Notes: generated by a model not told the origin, from the sequence alone. A DNA stretch of 64,000 nucleotides from Methylorubrum populi (GCF_002355515.1 NZ_AP014809.1:578501-642500); one strand, 5' to 3'; positions 49,943 through 58,820 are shown, numbered from the stretch's first letter. Made by a program: numbers and translations.

Positions 49943-49970
49943 TGATTTTATCTGGAATAACTATAAATCA
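49943..49970. promoter_or_regulatory. AT-rich inverted repeat before fbpA
   Basis: TGATTT (49943-49948) and AAATCA (49965-49970) form an imperfect dyad around an AT-rich centre, in the 101-base gap between fbpC and fbpA. A candidate binding site for an iron regulator, but it does not clearly match Fur, Irr or RirA consensus by eye. Confidence 0.3.
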
Positions 49971-49976
49971 TCCGGC

Positions 49977-50003
49977 TTGTCGGCTCACCTGACCGCCTAT
50001 AAC
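49977..50003 (+). promoter_or_regulatory. Weak promoter-like sequence before fbpA
   Basis: TTGTCG (49977-49982) and TATAAC (49998-50003) with a 15-base spacer, about 35 bases before the fbpA ATG. The spacer is short for sigma-70. If real it would let the abundant binding protein be expressed independently of the ATPase. Confidence 0.3.
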
Positions 50004-50038
50004 ACCCGACGAGCATCAACGATGTTCGGGGGAATAGA

Positions 50039-51064
50039 ATGTTGCGGCTGCGGCGCCTCGGTTATTTCATGGGATTGAGCCTCGCCTTTGCTCTGACCGG
50101 GCAAGCCGAGAGCGCCGAGGTCAACCTCTACACGACCCGTGAGCCGGGCCTGATCCGGCCCCTCCTCGATGCCTACACGGCCAAGAGCGGCGTCACGGTC
50201 AACACCGTGTTCGTCGAGAAGGGCCTGGCGGAGCGCGTCGCGGCGGAAGGCGCCCGCAGCAACGCCGACGTGGTGATGACCGTCGATATCGGCAACCTGA
50301 TCGAGCTGGTCGACCGCGACCTCGCCCAGCCGGTCCGGTCCCCCGTCCTCGAAGCGGCGGTTCCGGCGCCGCTGCGCGACGGGGACGGGCGCTGGTTCGC
50401 CCTCTCCATGCGCGCCCGCGTGCTCTACGCCGACAAGGCGCTCGCCGAGCTGAACAGCGCGACCTACGAATCGCTCGCCGATCCGACATGGCGGGGCAAG
50501 ATCTGCCTCCGGTCGGGCCAGCACCCCTACAACACCGCCCTCATCGCGGCCTTCCTCGTGCGCCACGGCGCGGAGAAGACGGAGAGCTGGCTGCGCGGCG
50601 TCAAGGCCAACCTCGCCCGCAAGGCGGCCGGGGGCGACCGGGACGTGGCGCGCGACATCGCCGCCGACCTCTGCGAGATCGGGCTGGCCAACTCGTACTA
50701 TGTCGGGCTGATGCGCTCGGGCCGCGGCGGGCCGGACCAGCAGAAATGGGGCGAGGCAATCAAGGTCGTGCTGCCGACGTTCGAGGGTGGCGGTACCCAC
50801 GTGAACGTGTCGGGCGCCCTCGTCGCCAAGCACGCGCCGCATCGCGAGGAAGCGGTCAAGCTCCTCGAATACCTCGTCTCCGACGAGGCGCAGGCGCTCT
50901 ACGCCAAGGCCGACTTCGAGTATCCGGTCAAATCCGGCGTCGCCGTCGATCCGATGCTGCAGGCGCTCGGCCCGCTCACCTTCGACACGACGCCGCTCGT
51001 CGAGATCGCCCGCAACCGCAAGGCGGCGAGTCTGCTCGCGGACAAGGTCGGCTTCGACAACTGA
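50039..51064 (+). CDS. fbpA: Ferric iron ABC transporter periplasmic binding protein (FbpA/FutA type)
   Basis: 341-aa periplasmic transferrin-fold protein. Signal peptide about 1-24 (GLSLAFALTGQAESA, cleavage before EVNLYTTREP). The ADVVMTVDIGNLIELVDRDL segment, GQHPYNTALIAA and the paired tyrosines in ANSYYVGLM, where iron ligands lie in this family, are all visible, as is the C-terminal EYPVKSGVAVDP. A GGGGGAA ribosome binding site is close to the ATG. Family binding of Fe3+ is well established; direct evidence here is motif based. Confidence 0.9.
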   Translation: MLRLRRLGYFMGLSLAFALTGQAESAEVNLYTTREPGLIRPLLDAYTAKSGVTVNTVFVEKGLAERVAAEGARSNADVVMTVDIGNLIELVDRDLAQPVRSPVLEAAVPAPLRDGDGRWFALSMRARVLYADKALAELNSATYESLADPTWRGKICLRSGQHPYNTALIAAFLVRHGAEKTESWLRGVKANLARKAAGGDRDVARDIAADLCEIGLANSYYVGLMRSGRGGPDQQKWGEAIKVVLPTFEGGGTHVNVSGALVAKHAPHREEAVKLLEYLVSDEAQALYAKADFEYPVKSGVAVDPMLQALGPLTFDTTPLVEIARNRKAASLLADKVGFDN

Positions 51065-51141
51065 CCGCTCTCGAAGAGCACGGTCCGCGCCCGGCGCGGC
51101 CGGCGGACGGGATACCGAGGGAACGGATCACAGGATCATCG

Positions 51142-52794
51142 ATGACGCCCGCGCGCGGACTCCTCTATGCGGCGTCGGCGATGCTGGCCGCCGTCCTCCT
51201 GGCGCCGGTCCTCTCGCTCGCCGTCGCGGCGGCCGACGGGTCCGGCGAGTTGTGGCCCCATCTCGCGGCCTACGTCCTGCCGCAGGCGATCCGCGATACC
51301 GGCCTGCTGCTCGCAGGCGTGGGATTCCTGGTGATCGCGCTCGGCACCGCAACGGCGTGGCTGGTTTCGGCCTTCGCCTTTCCCGGCCGCCGAATCCTCG
51401 ACGCGGCCCTCCTGCTGCCGCTCGCGGTTCCCACCTACGTGGTGGCCTACGCCTATCTCGACCTGATGCACCCGCTCGGTCCGGTGCAGACGGGCCTGCG
51501 GGCTGCGCTCGGCCTGCGCAGCCCGCGCGACCTCTCCCTCCCCGATCTGCGCTCCCTGCCCGGTTGCGTTCTCCTTCTCGGCTTCGTCCTCTACCCCTAC
51601 GTCTACCTGCCGACGCGGGCGCTGTTCCTGATGCGGGCGGGGACGCTGCTTGAGGCCGCGCGCATGCTCGGAGCCGGGCCGGCGCGGACGTTCTTCCGGG
51701 TGGCGCTGCCGCTGGCCCGCCCGGCCATCGCTCTCGGCACCGGACTCGCGCTGATGGAGGCCCTGAACGATGTCGGCGCGGCCGAATTTCTGGGAGTTCG
51801 CACGCTCACGGTGCAGGTCTACGCAACCTGGGTGAACCGCTCCGACTTGGCCGGCGCCGCGCAGATCGCCCTGGTGATGCTCGCCGGTGTCGTCGGTCTC
51901 GTCGCGCTCGAACGGCTGGCTCGCGGCGGGAGAAGCTATGCAGGTTCGGGTCATCGCGACCGGCCGACCGCGCGTCGACCGCTCTCCGGCTGGCGGGCAG
52001 GCCTGGCGCTCGCCCTCGGCCTTACCCCGGTGCTCCTCGGTTTCGGCCTGCCGGCGGGCTATCTCTTATCGGCGGCTTGGCAGCGCCTGCAGGAAACGGG
52101 GCTGCCGGAGACGCTGGCCGCGCAGGCCCTCAACACCGTGTTCTACGCGAGCATCGCCACTCTGATGACGGTCGCGGTCGGGCTGCTGGTCGCCGCCTCC
52201 CCGCATCTCCTCGGACGTCGAAGCGGCTCGACGCTGATCCGCGCCGCCGGCCTCGGCTACGCGATGCCCGGTACGGTGCTGGCCGTCGGGCTCCTCGCAC
52301 CGCTCGCCCTGCTCGATCACGGCTTGGCCAATTTGGCGCATGCCGGGCTCGGCTGGGCACCGGCCGTCGGCCTCGGAACGGGCGCGGCACTGGTGATCGC
52401 CTACACGCTCCGCTTCCTGACCATCTCGGTCGGCGCGACGGAGGCAGGACTCGCCCGCATTCCCTCGACCCTTCCCGACGCGGCGCGGGTTCTGGGACGC
52501 GGGCGCTTCGGCACGTTGCTCACCGTGCAGATCCCGCTCGCATGGCCGGCCGTTCTGAGCGGGGCCCTGCTCGCCTTCGTGGACATGGCGAAGGAGCTGC
52601 CGGTGACGCTGCTCCTGCGCCCGCTCAACGTCGAGACCCTGAGCACCCACCTCTACGGCGAGGCCGCCCGCGGCACCTATGAGGACGGTGCCGCGAGCGC
52701 GTTGTTGATCGTGATGACGGGTCTGATTCCCGTCGCCCTGCTGCTGCGCCTCGACCGGAATACCGCCCCGCGGCGGCGCCGGCCGGACGCCTGA
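51142..52794 (+). CDS. fbpB: Ferric iron ABC transporter permease, fused double-domain
   Basis: 550-aa inner-membrane protein with about 12 helices, the two permease halves fused in one chain as is usual for FbpB/SfuB. Each half has the coupling EAA loop: first EAARMLGAGPARTFFRVALP, second PDAARVLGRGRFGTLLTVQI. A frame open from 50488 lies antiphase over fbpA and is not used; the ATG at 51142 begins the first helix (TPARGLLYAASAMLAAVLLA). It is 77 bases after fbpA in the same direction. Confidence 0.9.
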   Translation: MTPARGLLYAASAMLAAVLLAPVLSLAVAAADGSGELWPHLAAYVLPQAIRDTGLLLAGVGFLVIALGTATAWLVSAFAFPGRRILDAALLLPLAVPTYVVAYAYLDLMHPLGPVQTGLRAALGLRSPRDLSLPDLRSLPGCVLLLGFVLYPYVYLPTRALFLMRAGTLLEAARMLGAGPARTFFRVALPLARPAIALGTGLALMEALNDVGAAEFLGVRTLTVQVYATWVNRSDLAGAAQIALVMLAGVVGLVALERLARGGRSYAGSGHRDRPTARRPLSGWRAGLALALGLTPVLLGFGLPAGYLLSAAWQRLQETGLPETLAAQALNTVFYASIATLMTVAVGLLVAASPHLLGRRSGSTLIRAAGLGYAMPGTVLAVGLLAPLALLDHGLANLAHAGLGWAPAVGLGTGAALVIAYTLRFLTISVGATEAGLARIPSTLPDAARVLGRGRFGTLLTVQIPLAWPAVLSGALLAFVDMAKELPVTLLLRPLNVETLSTHLYGEAARGTYEDGAASALLIVMTGLIPVALLLRLDRNTAPRRRRPDA

Positions 52795-52801
52795 CCGCCC
52801 C

Positions 52802-52903
52802 TTACATCCCGCCGAGCAGGACGTTCATCGTCCCCACGACGGTCATCACGAGGCCGCCAGCGAACACGGCAATCATGGCGTAAGACACGGGCTTCAGCTG
52901 CAT
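52802..52903 (-). CDS. Very small membrane protein (33 aa)
   Basis: Translates as MQLKPVSYAMIAVFAGGLVM followed by TVVGTMNVLLGGM: a short polar start and one membrane helix (about 8-30). AAGGAG lies about 10 bases before the ATG. It is convergent with fbpB, 7 bases beyond its stop. Single-helix proteins of this size often bind larger membrane complexes; the partner is unknown. Confidence 0.6.
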   Translation of the reverse strand: MQLKPVSYAMIAVFAGGLVMTVVGTMNVLLGGM

Positions 52904-53225
52904 GCGCGGTCAACTCCTTGCAATCGGTAAGTCCCACCCGGGCACAGCGACTCCGCAGGCGCGGCGGGCTGGCCGACGGGCCGGGCAGGACGAGGGACAG
53001 GAACGAGGCCGGAAGGATCCGGCACCTCCATCAACGACGGAAGCGCCCGACCATTCCATCAAGAGGGATAGAAAAATGGGCCGAACCAAATAAGATCGAC
53101 CCAAATCGCGAAGATGTGAGGCTAATCAAGGTCCGATTATCGATAAAATTCCGCGCGATATCGGACTTTGCACAATATCATGACGCTTCTGCGCGTCACG
53201 CCATTCATTTTGGTTCATCCGTGCG
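52904..53225. other. Intergenic region between two minus-strand small genes
   Basis: 322 bases, increasingly AT-rich from 53070 to 53215 (e.g. CGATTATCGATAAAATTCCG). No gene or clear promoter pair is seen; it may hold the promoter of the 33-aa gene. Confidence 0.35.
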
Positions 53226-53492
53226 TCAGCAACGGTAGCCGCCCGACGTCTGGCCGTACTGCTTGACCGGGAAGTTCTGTTGGTTGGCGTTTCCTTCAGC
53301 CGCCGAGCTCATCGGGCAGCCCGTATGCTTCGGGCTGTCGTGAACACCGAGGGAACCCGTGACCGTCACATCACGGGGCACGGTCCGATCGTGACGGTAA
53401 TCGAATGCCATAGCGGATGAGGCCGGCGCAGCAACGCCGATGATGACGGCGGCAATGGCGGCCGGGATGGCGGTAGAAATGCGAGTCTTCAT
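53226..53492 (-). CDS. Small secreted protein (88 aa)
   Basis: Signal peptide about 1-28 (MKTRISTAIPAAIAAVIIGV, then a Pro/Ala/Ser stretch ending AMA), giving a mature protein of about 60 residues starting FDYRHDRTVPRD. The mature part is hydrophilic, with two Cys (HTGCPMSS and the C-terminal RC) that could form a disulfide, and Asn/Gln-rich sequence (EGNANQQNFP). The frame is open to 53600, but the ATG at 53492 starts a clean signal peptide. I do not recognise a family. Codon use is less GC-biased than its neighbours. Confidence 0.7.
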   Translation of the reverse strand: MKTRISTAIPAAIAAVIIGVAAPASSAMAFDYRHDRTVPRDVTVTGSLGVHDSPKHTGCPMSSAAEGNANQQNFPVKQYGQTSGGYRC

Positions 53493-53766
53493 CTGCTGTT
53501 CACTCTCGATCTTTCGGCTAATCCCGTAGGAAGAGCGCTTTTCTCCTCTGGTTTTACTGATATAATCGAATGGACCCCAGCATGACGTGCCGAGGCACAC
53601 GCACCGTCAGGGATTAAATTCGAAGCGCAACTTGCCTCTCGTTACGCTCACCAACAGGCTGTTGTATCGGCGCGCGGAACGGGGCCGCGCCCCGGAACGG
53701 ACGCGGCTCGACGGGACAGATGCCCGGCCTCGGATCGTTGCGATGCTGCGAAGGTCTCGGCGCAGC

Positions 53767-54492
53767 TCAGCGCCGGTTCGGAAGGCGCGCGTCGGCCCCC
53801 GTCGGGCCGGGCAGAGCCCTGCGTTCGAGACCCTTGTGCAGGTGGACCATCAGAGCGACGCCGAAAAGCGGCGTGACGAGGTTGACCACCGGCACGATCA
53901 TCAGGCCGGCGAGCAGGCAGCCGGCGGCGATCACCGTGAACCCGTAATGCTCGCGCATCGCCCGCGCTTCAGGCAGGGGTCGGAACCGGCCGGCGGCGAG
54001 TTCGAAATACTCGCGTCCGAGCAGGTAGGCGTTGGCGCCGAAGAAGGCGAAGAGGTTCACACCCGGGACGAAGACGAGGATCAGCGCGACGAGGTTCACG
54101 ATCAGGGCAAGGCCCGCAAAGCGCAGAGCCGAGCCGAGCGCCTGACCCCAGGGCAAGGCGCGCCCCGGCGCGTCGGCGGGGAAGTCGCTGCGCTCGACCA
54201 CCTCGGCGACGTCGTCGAGGAAGAATCCGGCCACGAGGATCGAGACCGCTGGCATGATATAGGCCAGCGCCACGAACAGCCCGGCGCCGGCCAGGAAGAA
54301 CGCGAGCGTGTCGAAGAACGGGTAATCGGCCGAAATGTGGTGGCTGGCCTGGAACGCCTGGATCAGGCGTGTCAGACCGAACCAGGCGACCACCAGCAGC
54401 CCGATGGTGAGCGCCAGCGACTTGAACAGGATACCGCGCAGGGCGGGCGAGAATACCTGCCGCAGGGCTGCGGCAGCGGCCTTGATGAGCAT
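53767..54492 (-). CDS. EI24/CysZ-like membrane protein
   Basis: 241 aa with four to six hydrophobic helices (about 22-45, 68-92, 130-160, 190-225). The pattern AFFLAGAGLFVALAYIMPAV with a re-entrant-like segment, and NAYLLGREYFELAAGRF followed by a basic RPLPEARAM, are characteristic of the EI24 domain shared with the sulfate permease CysZ. A sulfate ABC operon lies 5 kb away, so sulfate handling is possible, though many alphaproteobacterial EI24 proteins are uncharacterised. AAGGGC precedes the ATG; the frame is open upstream to 54804 with no conserved content. Confidence 0.78.
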   Translation of the reverse strand: MLIKAAAAALRQVFSPALRGILFKSLALTIGLLVVAWFGLTRLIQAFQASHHISADYPFFDTLAFFLAGAGLFVALAYIMPAVSILVAGFFLDDVAEVVERSDFPADAPGRALPWGQALGSALRFAGLALIVNLVALILVFVPGVNLFAFFGANAYLLGREYFELAAGRFRPLPEARAMREHYGFTVIAAGCLLAGLMIVPVVNLVTPLFGVALMVHLHKGLERRALPGPTGADARLPNRR

Positions 54493-54655
54493 CGTGCCCT
54501 TCAGTCCTTCCGATGATCTGCACCCGCCCGGGCCGGGTTTTCGCCGCCCTGCTCCCGCCGCGCAAGTGTCGCTTCGGAGAGAATCCTGACGAAGGTGGGC
54601 TCTTGAGAGCAATTGACGCGTTGCCCCGCCGACACGTTCTGCCGGAGCCTCGCGC

Positions 54656-55609
54656 ATGGCACGCCCGCTTTTCCCCGGTCTCTCTCTCCTCGCCGCCCTG
54701 CTCGCCGTCGCGCCCGCCGCCGCCCATGAGGTCGGGGCCTGGGCCGGCGCCAGCTCCGCGCCGGCGGAGCGCTCCGAGGTGGCGGTCGCGGCGCTCGACG
54801 GCAAGGCCTACGTCATCGGCGACTACAACGGCGCGACCGAACTCCTGATCTACGATCTCGCGGCCGATTCCTGGAGCAAGGGCGCGCCGTTCCCCTATCC
54901 CGTCCACCACACCATGGCGGCGGAGAAGGGCGGCCGGATCTACGTCTTCGGCGGCTACGTCAACGGCTGGGAGGCCAGCGACAAGGTCTGGGCCTACGAT
55001 CCGAAATTGAACGCCTGGCAGCCCCGGGCGCCGATGCCGACCCCGCGGGCCGCGGGCGGAGCGGCCTTGATCAACGACAAGATCCACGTCGTCGGCGGCA
55101 GCGGATCGGGTCGCGGCAACGTGCGCACCCACGAAGTCTACGATCCGGCCGGCGATACCTGGAGCAAGGCCGCTGACCTGCCGACGCCGCGCGACCATCT
55201 CGCGGTGCAGACGGTGGAGGGCCGCATCGTCGCCAGCGGAGGCCGGATCGACGGCGATTCCGGCAAGAACCTCTCGGCCAATCAGGTCTACGATCCCGAG
55301 CGTGACGCCTGGAGCGAGGCCGCTCCCCTGCCGACCGCCCGCAGCGGCGTCGCCTCGGCGGTACTCGGCCGCGAAGTGTTCGTCATCGGCGGGGAGTCGA
55401 ACCGCAGGACCTACGACGAGGTCGAGGCCTTCGATCTGCCGGCCAATCTCTGGCGCGCGCTGGCGCGGCTTCCCACGGCGCGCCACGGCTTCGGCGCCGT
55501 GACCTACAAGGGCCGCATCTACACCCTGACCGGGAGCCCGCGGCCCGGCGGCGACCGGTCCGGCACGGTCGAGGTGCTGGATCCAAACGGCGCCGCACCG
55601 GCCCGGTGA
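54656..55609 (+). CDS. Secreted Kelch-repeat beta-propeller protein
   Basis: 317 aa with a signal peptide (about 1-23, LSLLAALLAVAPAAAH) and about six Kelch repeats spread over the mature protein, each with the Gly-Gly, Tyr and Trp pattern (for example GGRIYVFGGYVNGWEAS, KIHVVGGSGSGRGN, REVFVIGGESNRRTYDEV, and NAWQPRAPMPTPR). Secreted bacterial Kelch proteins include the sialic-acid mutarotase NanM, but no sialic acid genes are nearby, so activity is unassigned. It is divergent from the EI24 gene and followed after 86 bases by a flavoprotein gene. Confidence 0.85.
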   Translation: MARPLFPGLSLLAALLAVAPAAAHEVGAWAGASSAPAERSEVAVAALDGKAYVIGDYNGATELLIYDLAADSWSKGAPFPYPVHHTMAAEKGGRIYVFGGYVNGWEASDKVWAYDPKLNAWQPRAPMPTPRAAGGAALINDKIHVVGGSGSGRGNVRTHEVYDPAGDTWSKAADLPTPRDHLAVQTVEGRIVASGGRIDGDSGKNLSANQVYDPERDAWSEAAPLPTARSGVASAVLGREVFVIGGESNRRTYDEVEAFDLPANLWRALARLPTARHGFGAVTYKGRIYTLTGSPRPGGDRSGTVEVLDPNGAAPAR

Positions 55610-55695
55610 TCGGCGCCTGCGGGCGCGGGTGCTTGCCGCGGCCGGGCTTGCGGACGACATGAGGGCCGCCCCTCTCCTGGATCCGCGTCGAGACC

Positions 55696-57054
55696 ATGCT
55701 CTTCGTCCCCGAGCACGCCCGCTTCCGTTCGACCGTCATGCCGCGAGTCGCGCCGCTGCCCGCCTCGCCCGACGTGATCGTGATCGGCGCGGGTGCCGCC
55801 GGCATCGCTTCGGCCCGCCGGCTGATCGAGCGCGGCCTGTCCGTCGCGGTTCTCGAAGCCCGCGACCGGGTCGGTGGACGGGCGGTGACGACACAGCTGC
55901 GCGGTCATGCGGTCGATCTCGGCGCGCACTGGCTGCATGCCGGCCCGATCAATCCCCTTGTCGCTCTTGGCAAGCTCCGCGGCGAGCCGCTGCGCCGCGC
56001 CGCGCAGCACGAGCACCTCTGGATCGGACAGCGTCGCGGGCGGCCGGACGAGGAGGCTGCCTTCTCCCGTGCCTTCGACGTCGCCGACCGGGCGATCACG
56101 CGGGCGGCCGGCCGCAGCGAGGACGGACCGGCCGGCCGCGCCCTGCCCCGCCATCTCGGGCCCTGGGGTGAGCGCATCGCCCTCGTTCATGGCCTGGTCT
56201 CAGGCCGGCCGCTCGACGAGGTTTCGCTCCACGACTGGCCGAGCCTGGAATACGGCGACAACTTCTTTATCGCGGGCGGCTACGGCGCCTATCTGTCGCG
56301 ACTGGCGATCGGCTTGCCGATCCGCCTCGGCTGCCCGGTGAGCGGCCTCGACTGGTCAGGGCCGGGCGTGCGGGTGCGGCTCGCCGATGGAGGGCGGATC
56401 GCGGCGCGGGCCGCCATCGTGACCATTCCGGTTCCCGTGCTCCAGGCGGCGTTCCGCTTCGATCCGCCCCTTCCCGGGCGCCCGCGCGACGCCATCGACG
56501 GCTTCCTTGCGGGAATCTACGAGCACGTCGTCCTGCACTGGCCCTCCGCCCCTTTTCGCGGCCGCGACCGACTCGCCAGCGTGGTCGGAGGACGCCACAA
56601 ACCGCCGGGGATGTTGACCCGGATCGACGCTACGCCGTTTCATTACTTCGAACTGGATACGGCCTTCGCCCGCGCGCTCGACGCGACCGGGACCGGTGCC
56701 GACGGGGCGCGGCGCCTCGCCCGCGCGGTGCTGGACGAGCATTTCGGTCGCGGTACCCTTCGTGACCTCGCGATCCCGGCGGTCACCGCGTGGCGACACG
56801 ATCCCTGGTCCCGGGGATCCTGGGCCGTGGTTCCTCCCGGTCACGCAGCGGCTCGGACGACGCTTCAAGAGCCGGTGGGCGAGCGAATCTGGTTCGCGGG
56901 CGAGGCCAACTCCCGTGCGCAGTGGGGAACCGCGGGCGGCGCCTATGAGGAAGGGCTGCGGGCGGCAGACCGCGTTGCCGACACGCTTGCTGCCCCTCTT
57001 GCCGCCACCCTCGCCGATGCCTCCGACCGCTCGGATCGACGCGCGAGCGGGTGA
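55696..57054 (+). CDS. FAD-dependent amine oxidase-like protein
   Basis: 452 aa. FAD-binding motif VIVIGAGAAGIASARRLIER (residues 28-47), then VAVLEARDRVGGRAVT, the GG motif of the monoamine oxidase/phytoene desaturase superfamily. Next DLGAHWLHAG, a central substrate domain, and the C-terminal FAD motif RIWFAGEANSRAQWGTAGGAYEEGLRAA (key residues Gly-Glu, Gly-Gly-Ala). Flavin monoamine oxidases of this type oxidise primary amines or polyamines; the substrate is not readable here. A second ATG at 55738 gives a start closer to the Rossmann fold. Probably in one unit with the Kelch gene. Confidence 0.82.
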   Translation: MLFVPEHARFRSTVMPRVAPLPASPDVIVIGAGAAGIASARRLIERGLSVAVLEARDRVGGRAVTTQLRGHAVDLGAHWLHAGPINPLVALGKLRGEPLRRAAQHEHLWIGQRRGRPDEEAAFSRAFDVADRAITRAAGRSEDGPAGRALPRHLGPWGERIALVHGLVSGRPLDEVSLHDWPSLEYGDNFFIAGGYGAYLSRLAIGLPIRLGCPVSGLDWSGPGVRVRLADGGRIAARAAIVTIPVPVLQAAFRFDPPLPGRPRDAIDGFLAGIYEHVVLHWPSAPFRGRDRLASVVGGRHKPPGMLTRIDATPFHYFELDTAFARALDATGTGADGARRLARAVLDEHFGRGTLRDLAIPAVTAWRHDPWSRGSWAVVPPGHAAARTTLQEPVGERIWFAGEANSRAQWGTAGGAYEEGLRAADRVADTLAAPLAATLADASDRSDRRASG

Positions 57055-57180
57055 GCGCGGCCGCACCGGGATCCTGCCGCATCCCCTTGCATCCCTCGCC
57101 CGGATGGGCGAACCGCCGAAGCGATAGGCGCGCACAAGCGTCCGCCGGAGCGAAGGCCGGCCGCAAGCGGGGGCATCACC

Positions 57181-57819
57181 ATGAACTGGGTCGAGGCGAT
57201 CGGCTATCTCGGGACGGCACTCACCGTCGCCTCCACGGCGATGGGCACGATGATCCCGCTGCGCATCGTGGCCCTGTGCGCGAGTTGCGCCGTCATCACC
57301 TACGGCTTCCTGATCGGCAGCGTCCCGGTGATGCTCACAGAGGCGATCCAGATCCCCTTCAATGCCTGGCGCCTCTACGAGATGATCCGCCTCGTACGCG
57401 ACACGGAGAAGGCGGCCTCGGGCGACCTCTCCCTGGACTGGCTGAAATCCTTCGGGACCTCGCGCCGCTTCCGCGCCGGCGAGGTGCTGTTCCTCAAAGA
57501 CGATCCGGCCCACGAGATGTACCTGATCGAGAGCGGACGCTTCCGAATCGCCGAGCACGGACTCGACGTGCGGCCGGGCCAGATCGTCGGCGAGCTCGGC
57601 ATGCTCTCGCCGGGCAATCGCCGGACCGGGTCGCTCGCCTGCGTGGAGGCGGGCTCCGCGCGCTGCCTATCCTATTCCGAGGTCAAGCAGCTCTACTACC
57701 AGAACCCGGAATTCGGCTTCTATTTCCTGAAGCTGACCAGCGAGCGCCTGTTCCAGAGCGCCGCCGAAACCGCGGGAACGGCACGACCCGCCGCGCCGGT
57801 GGGCAGCGACGTGCTGTGA
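57181..57819 (+). CDS. Membrane-anchored cyclic nucleotide-binding (Popeye/YgjV-like) protein
   Basis: 212 aa. The N-terminal part has three hydrophobic helices (about 5-22, 24-46, 48-70: GYLGTALTVASTAMGTMIPL and RIVALCASCAVITYGFLIGS). Residues about 88-200 form a cyclic nucleotide-binding beta-roll: RRFRAGEVLFLKDDPAHEMY, then GQIVGELGMLSPGNRRTGSL, which contains the phosphate-binding Glu and an Arg. There is no DNA-binding or catalytic output domain. The layout, short membrane anchor plus cNMP domain, recalls Popeye proteins. The membrane partner is unknown. Confidence 0.8.
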   Translation: MNWVEAIGYLGTALTVASTAMGTMIPLRIVALCASCAVITYGFLIGSVPVMLTEAIQIPFNAWRLYEMIRLVRDTEKAASGDLSLDWLKSFGTSRRFRAGEVLFLKDDPAHEMYLIESGRFRIAEHGLDVRPGQIVGELGMLSPGNRRTGSLACVEAGSARCLSYSEVKQLYYQNPEFGFYFLKLTSERLFQSAAETAGTARPAAPVGSDVL

Positions 57820-57822
57820 GGC

Positions 57823-58242
57823 TCAATCCGTCTGCCGCATGAAGCGGTCCGGCGTGCCCGTGCCGGCGTCCACGAACTGGATGTCGCGCGGCTCCCGCCG
57901 CGGCGTGTCGACGGAGAGGAACACCACCGGCTCCTCCAGGATCTCCGGCACCGAATGCACCACGCCGCGCTTGAAGAACACCAGCATGCCTGGCCCGACC
58001 TCGACCGGCGGCGCATCGCCGAACTGCATCCGGCAGCGGCCGGAGAGGGCGTAGAGATACTCGTCGCAGCCCGTGTGATAGTGCGGGGGCGTCGGCCGGT
58101 AGACCCGGAAGACGCGGGCGCTGGCCGTCTCGTCGTCGGTGAAGCGGTGATCGGCAACCATTGTAGTCGCCGTCTCGGGAAGGCGGCGGACACTCTCGGC
58201 GACGTCGAATACGGCGTGGCCGGTCGCTTGCTCCTCGCCCAT
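57823..58242 (-). CDS. Cupin-domain protein
   Basis: 139 aa, one cupin barrel. Motif 1 is PPHYHTGCDEYLYALSGRCR (two His and a Glu as metal ligands), and motif 2 is GMLVFFKRGVVHSVPEI with the third His. It looks like the small metal-binding cupins that act as dioxygenases, isomerases or regulators; no substrate can be named. It is tightly convergent with the cyclic-nucleotide-binding protein gene (3 bases between stops). Confidence 0.85.
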   Translation of the reverse strand: MGEEQATGHAVFDVAESVRRLPETATTMVADHRFTDDETASARVFRVYRPTPPHYHTGCDEYLYALSGRCRMQFGDAPPVEVGPGMLVFFKRGVVHSVPEILEEPVVFLSVDTPRREPRDIQFVDAGTGTPDRFMRQTD

Positions 58243-58392
58243 GCGCCCGTGCTCCGGTTCGTCGAGCCTGGACTATGCTCGCGCCGAAGGCCGGTGCACA
58301 GGGCCGACGGCCCGTGCGTTTCATCAACCGGACGGAAATGTTAGGAAAAGCGGTGCCGCACGGATCGCGGCCCGGACATTGAAGACCCTGGG

Positions 58393-58599
58393 ATGATGCG
58401 GGGATATGAGGGAAACGCCCAGGTCATGGCGGACGTCGCCGCCGTGATCGAGCAGGCGCAGCGTGAAGGCCGCGATCTCGCGACCGCACTGCGCATCGCC
58501 CGGGTGACGCTCGCCTATGTCAGCGGCCCCGAGCCCGAGCCGGACAAGGCCCGCGCTCTGGAGGCGCTCGACCGGCAGCTAAGGGCCTTGTCGGACTAG
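58393..58599 (+). CDS. Small hypothetical protein (68 aa)
   Basis: Acidic, helical: the core reads MADVAAVIEQAQREGRDLAT followed by ALRIARVTLAYVSGPEPEPD and a C-terminal helix ALEALDRQLRAL. ATGs at 58393, 58396 and 58426 are all possible starts; none has a clear ribosome binding site. GC-biased codons support coding. I do not recognise a family. Confidence 0.6.
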   Translation: MMRGYEGNAQVMADVAAVIEQAQREGRDLATALRIARVTLAYVSGPEPEPDKARALEALDRQLRALSD

Positions 58600-58628
58600 G
58601 CGGCGCGCCACCGAGGCGCCCCCCGGGC

Positions 58629-58742
58629 TCATCCCGCCGCCTGCACGATCAGCGTCACGGCCCCGAATAGCAGCACGGCAAGCACCGCAACGGCCATCAG
58701 GATGAGGGCGGCCCGCGATTCGCGTAGCTCGTGGTTGTCCAT
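58629..58742 (-). CDS. Very small membrane protein (37 aa)
   Basis: Translates as MDNHELRESRAALILMAVAV followed by LAVLLFGAVTLIVQAAG: charged 10-residue N-terminus and a single membrane helix (about 11-34). There is no strong ribosome binding site, but the composition is typical of a single-pass protein and it fits exactly into the space between two other genes, convergent with the 68-aa gene. Confidence 0.5.
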   Translation of the reverse strand: MDNHELRESRAALILMAVAVLAVLLFGAVTLIVQAAG

Positions 58743-58820
58743 GGCGCGAGCTTAAGGGATGCGGCCCGCGGGGCATAGCGCCGACGGCCCGGCTCGCCGA
58801 TCCGCCGCCGCGCGACTGTC

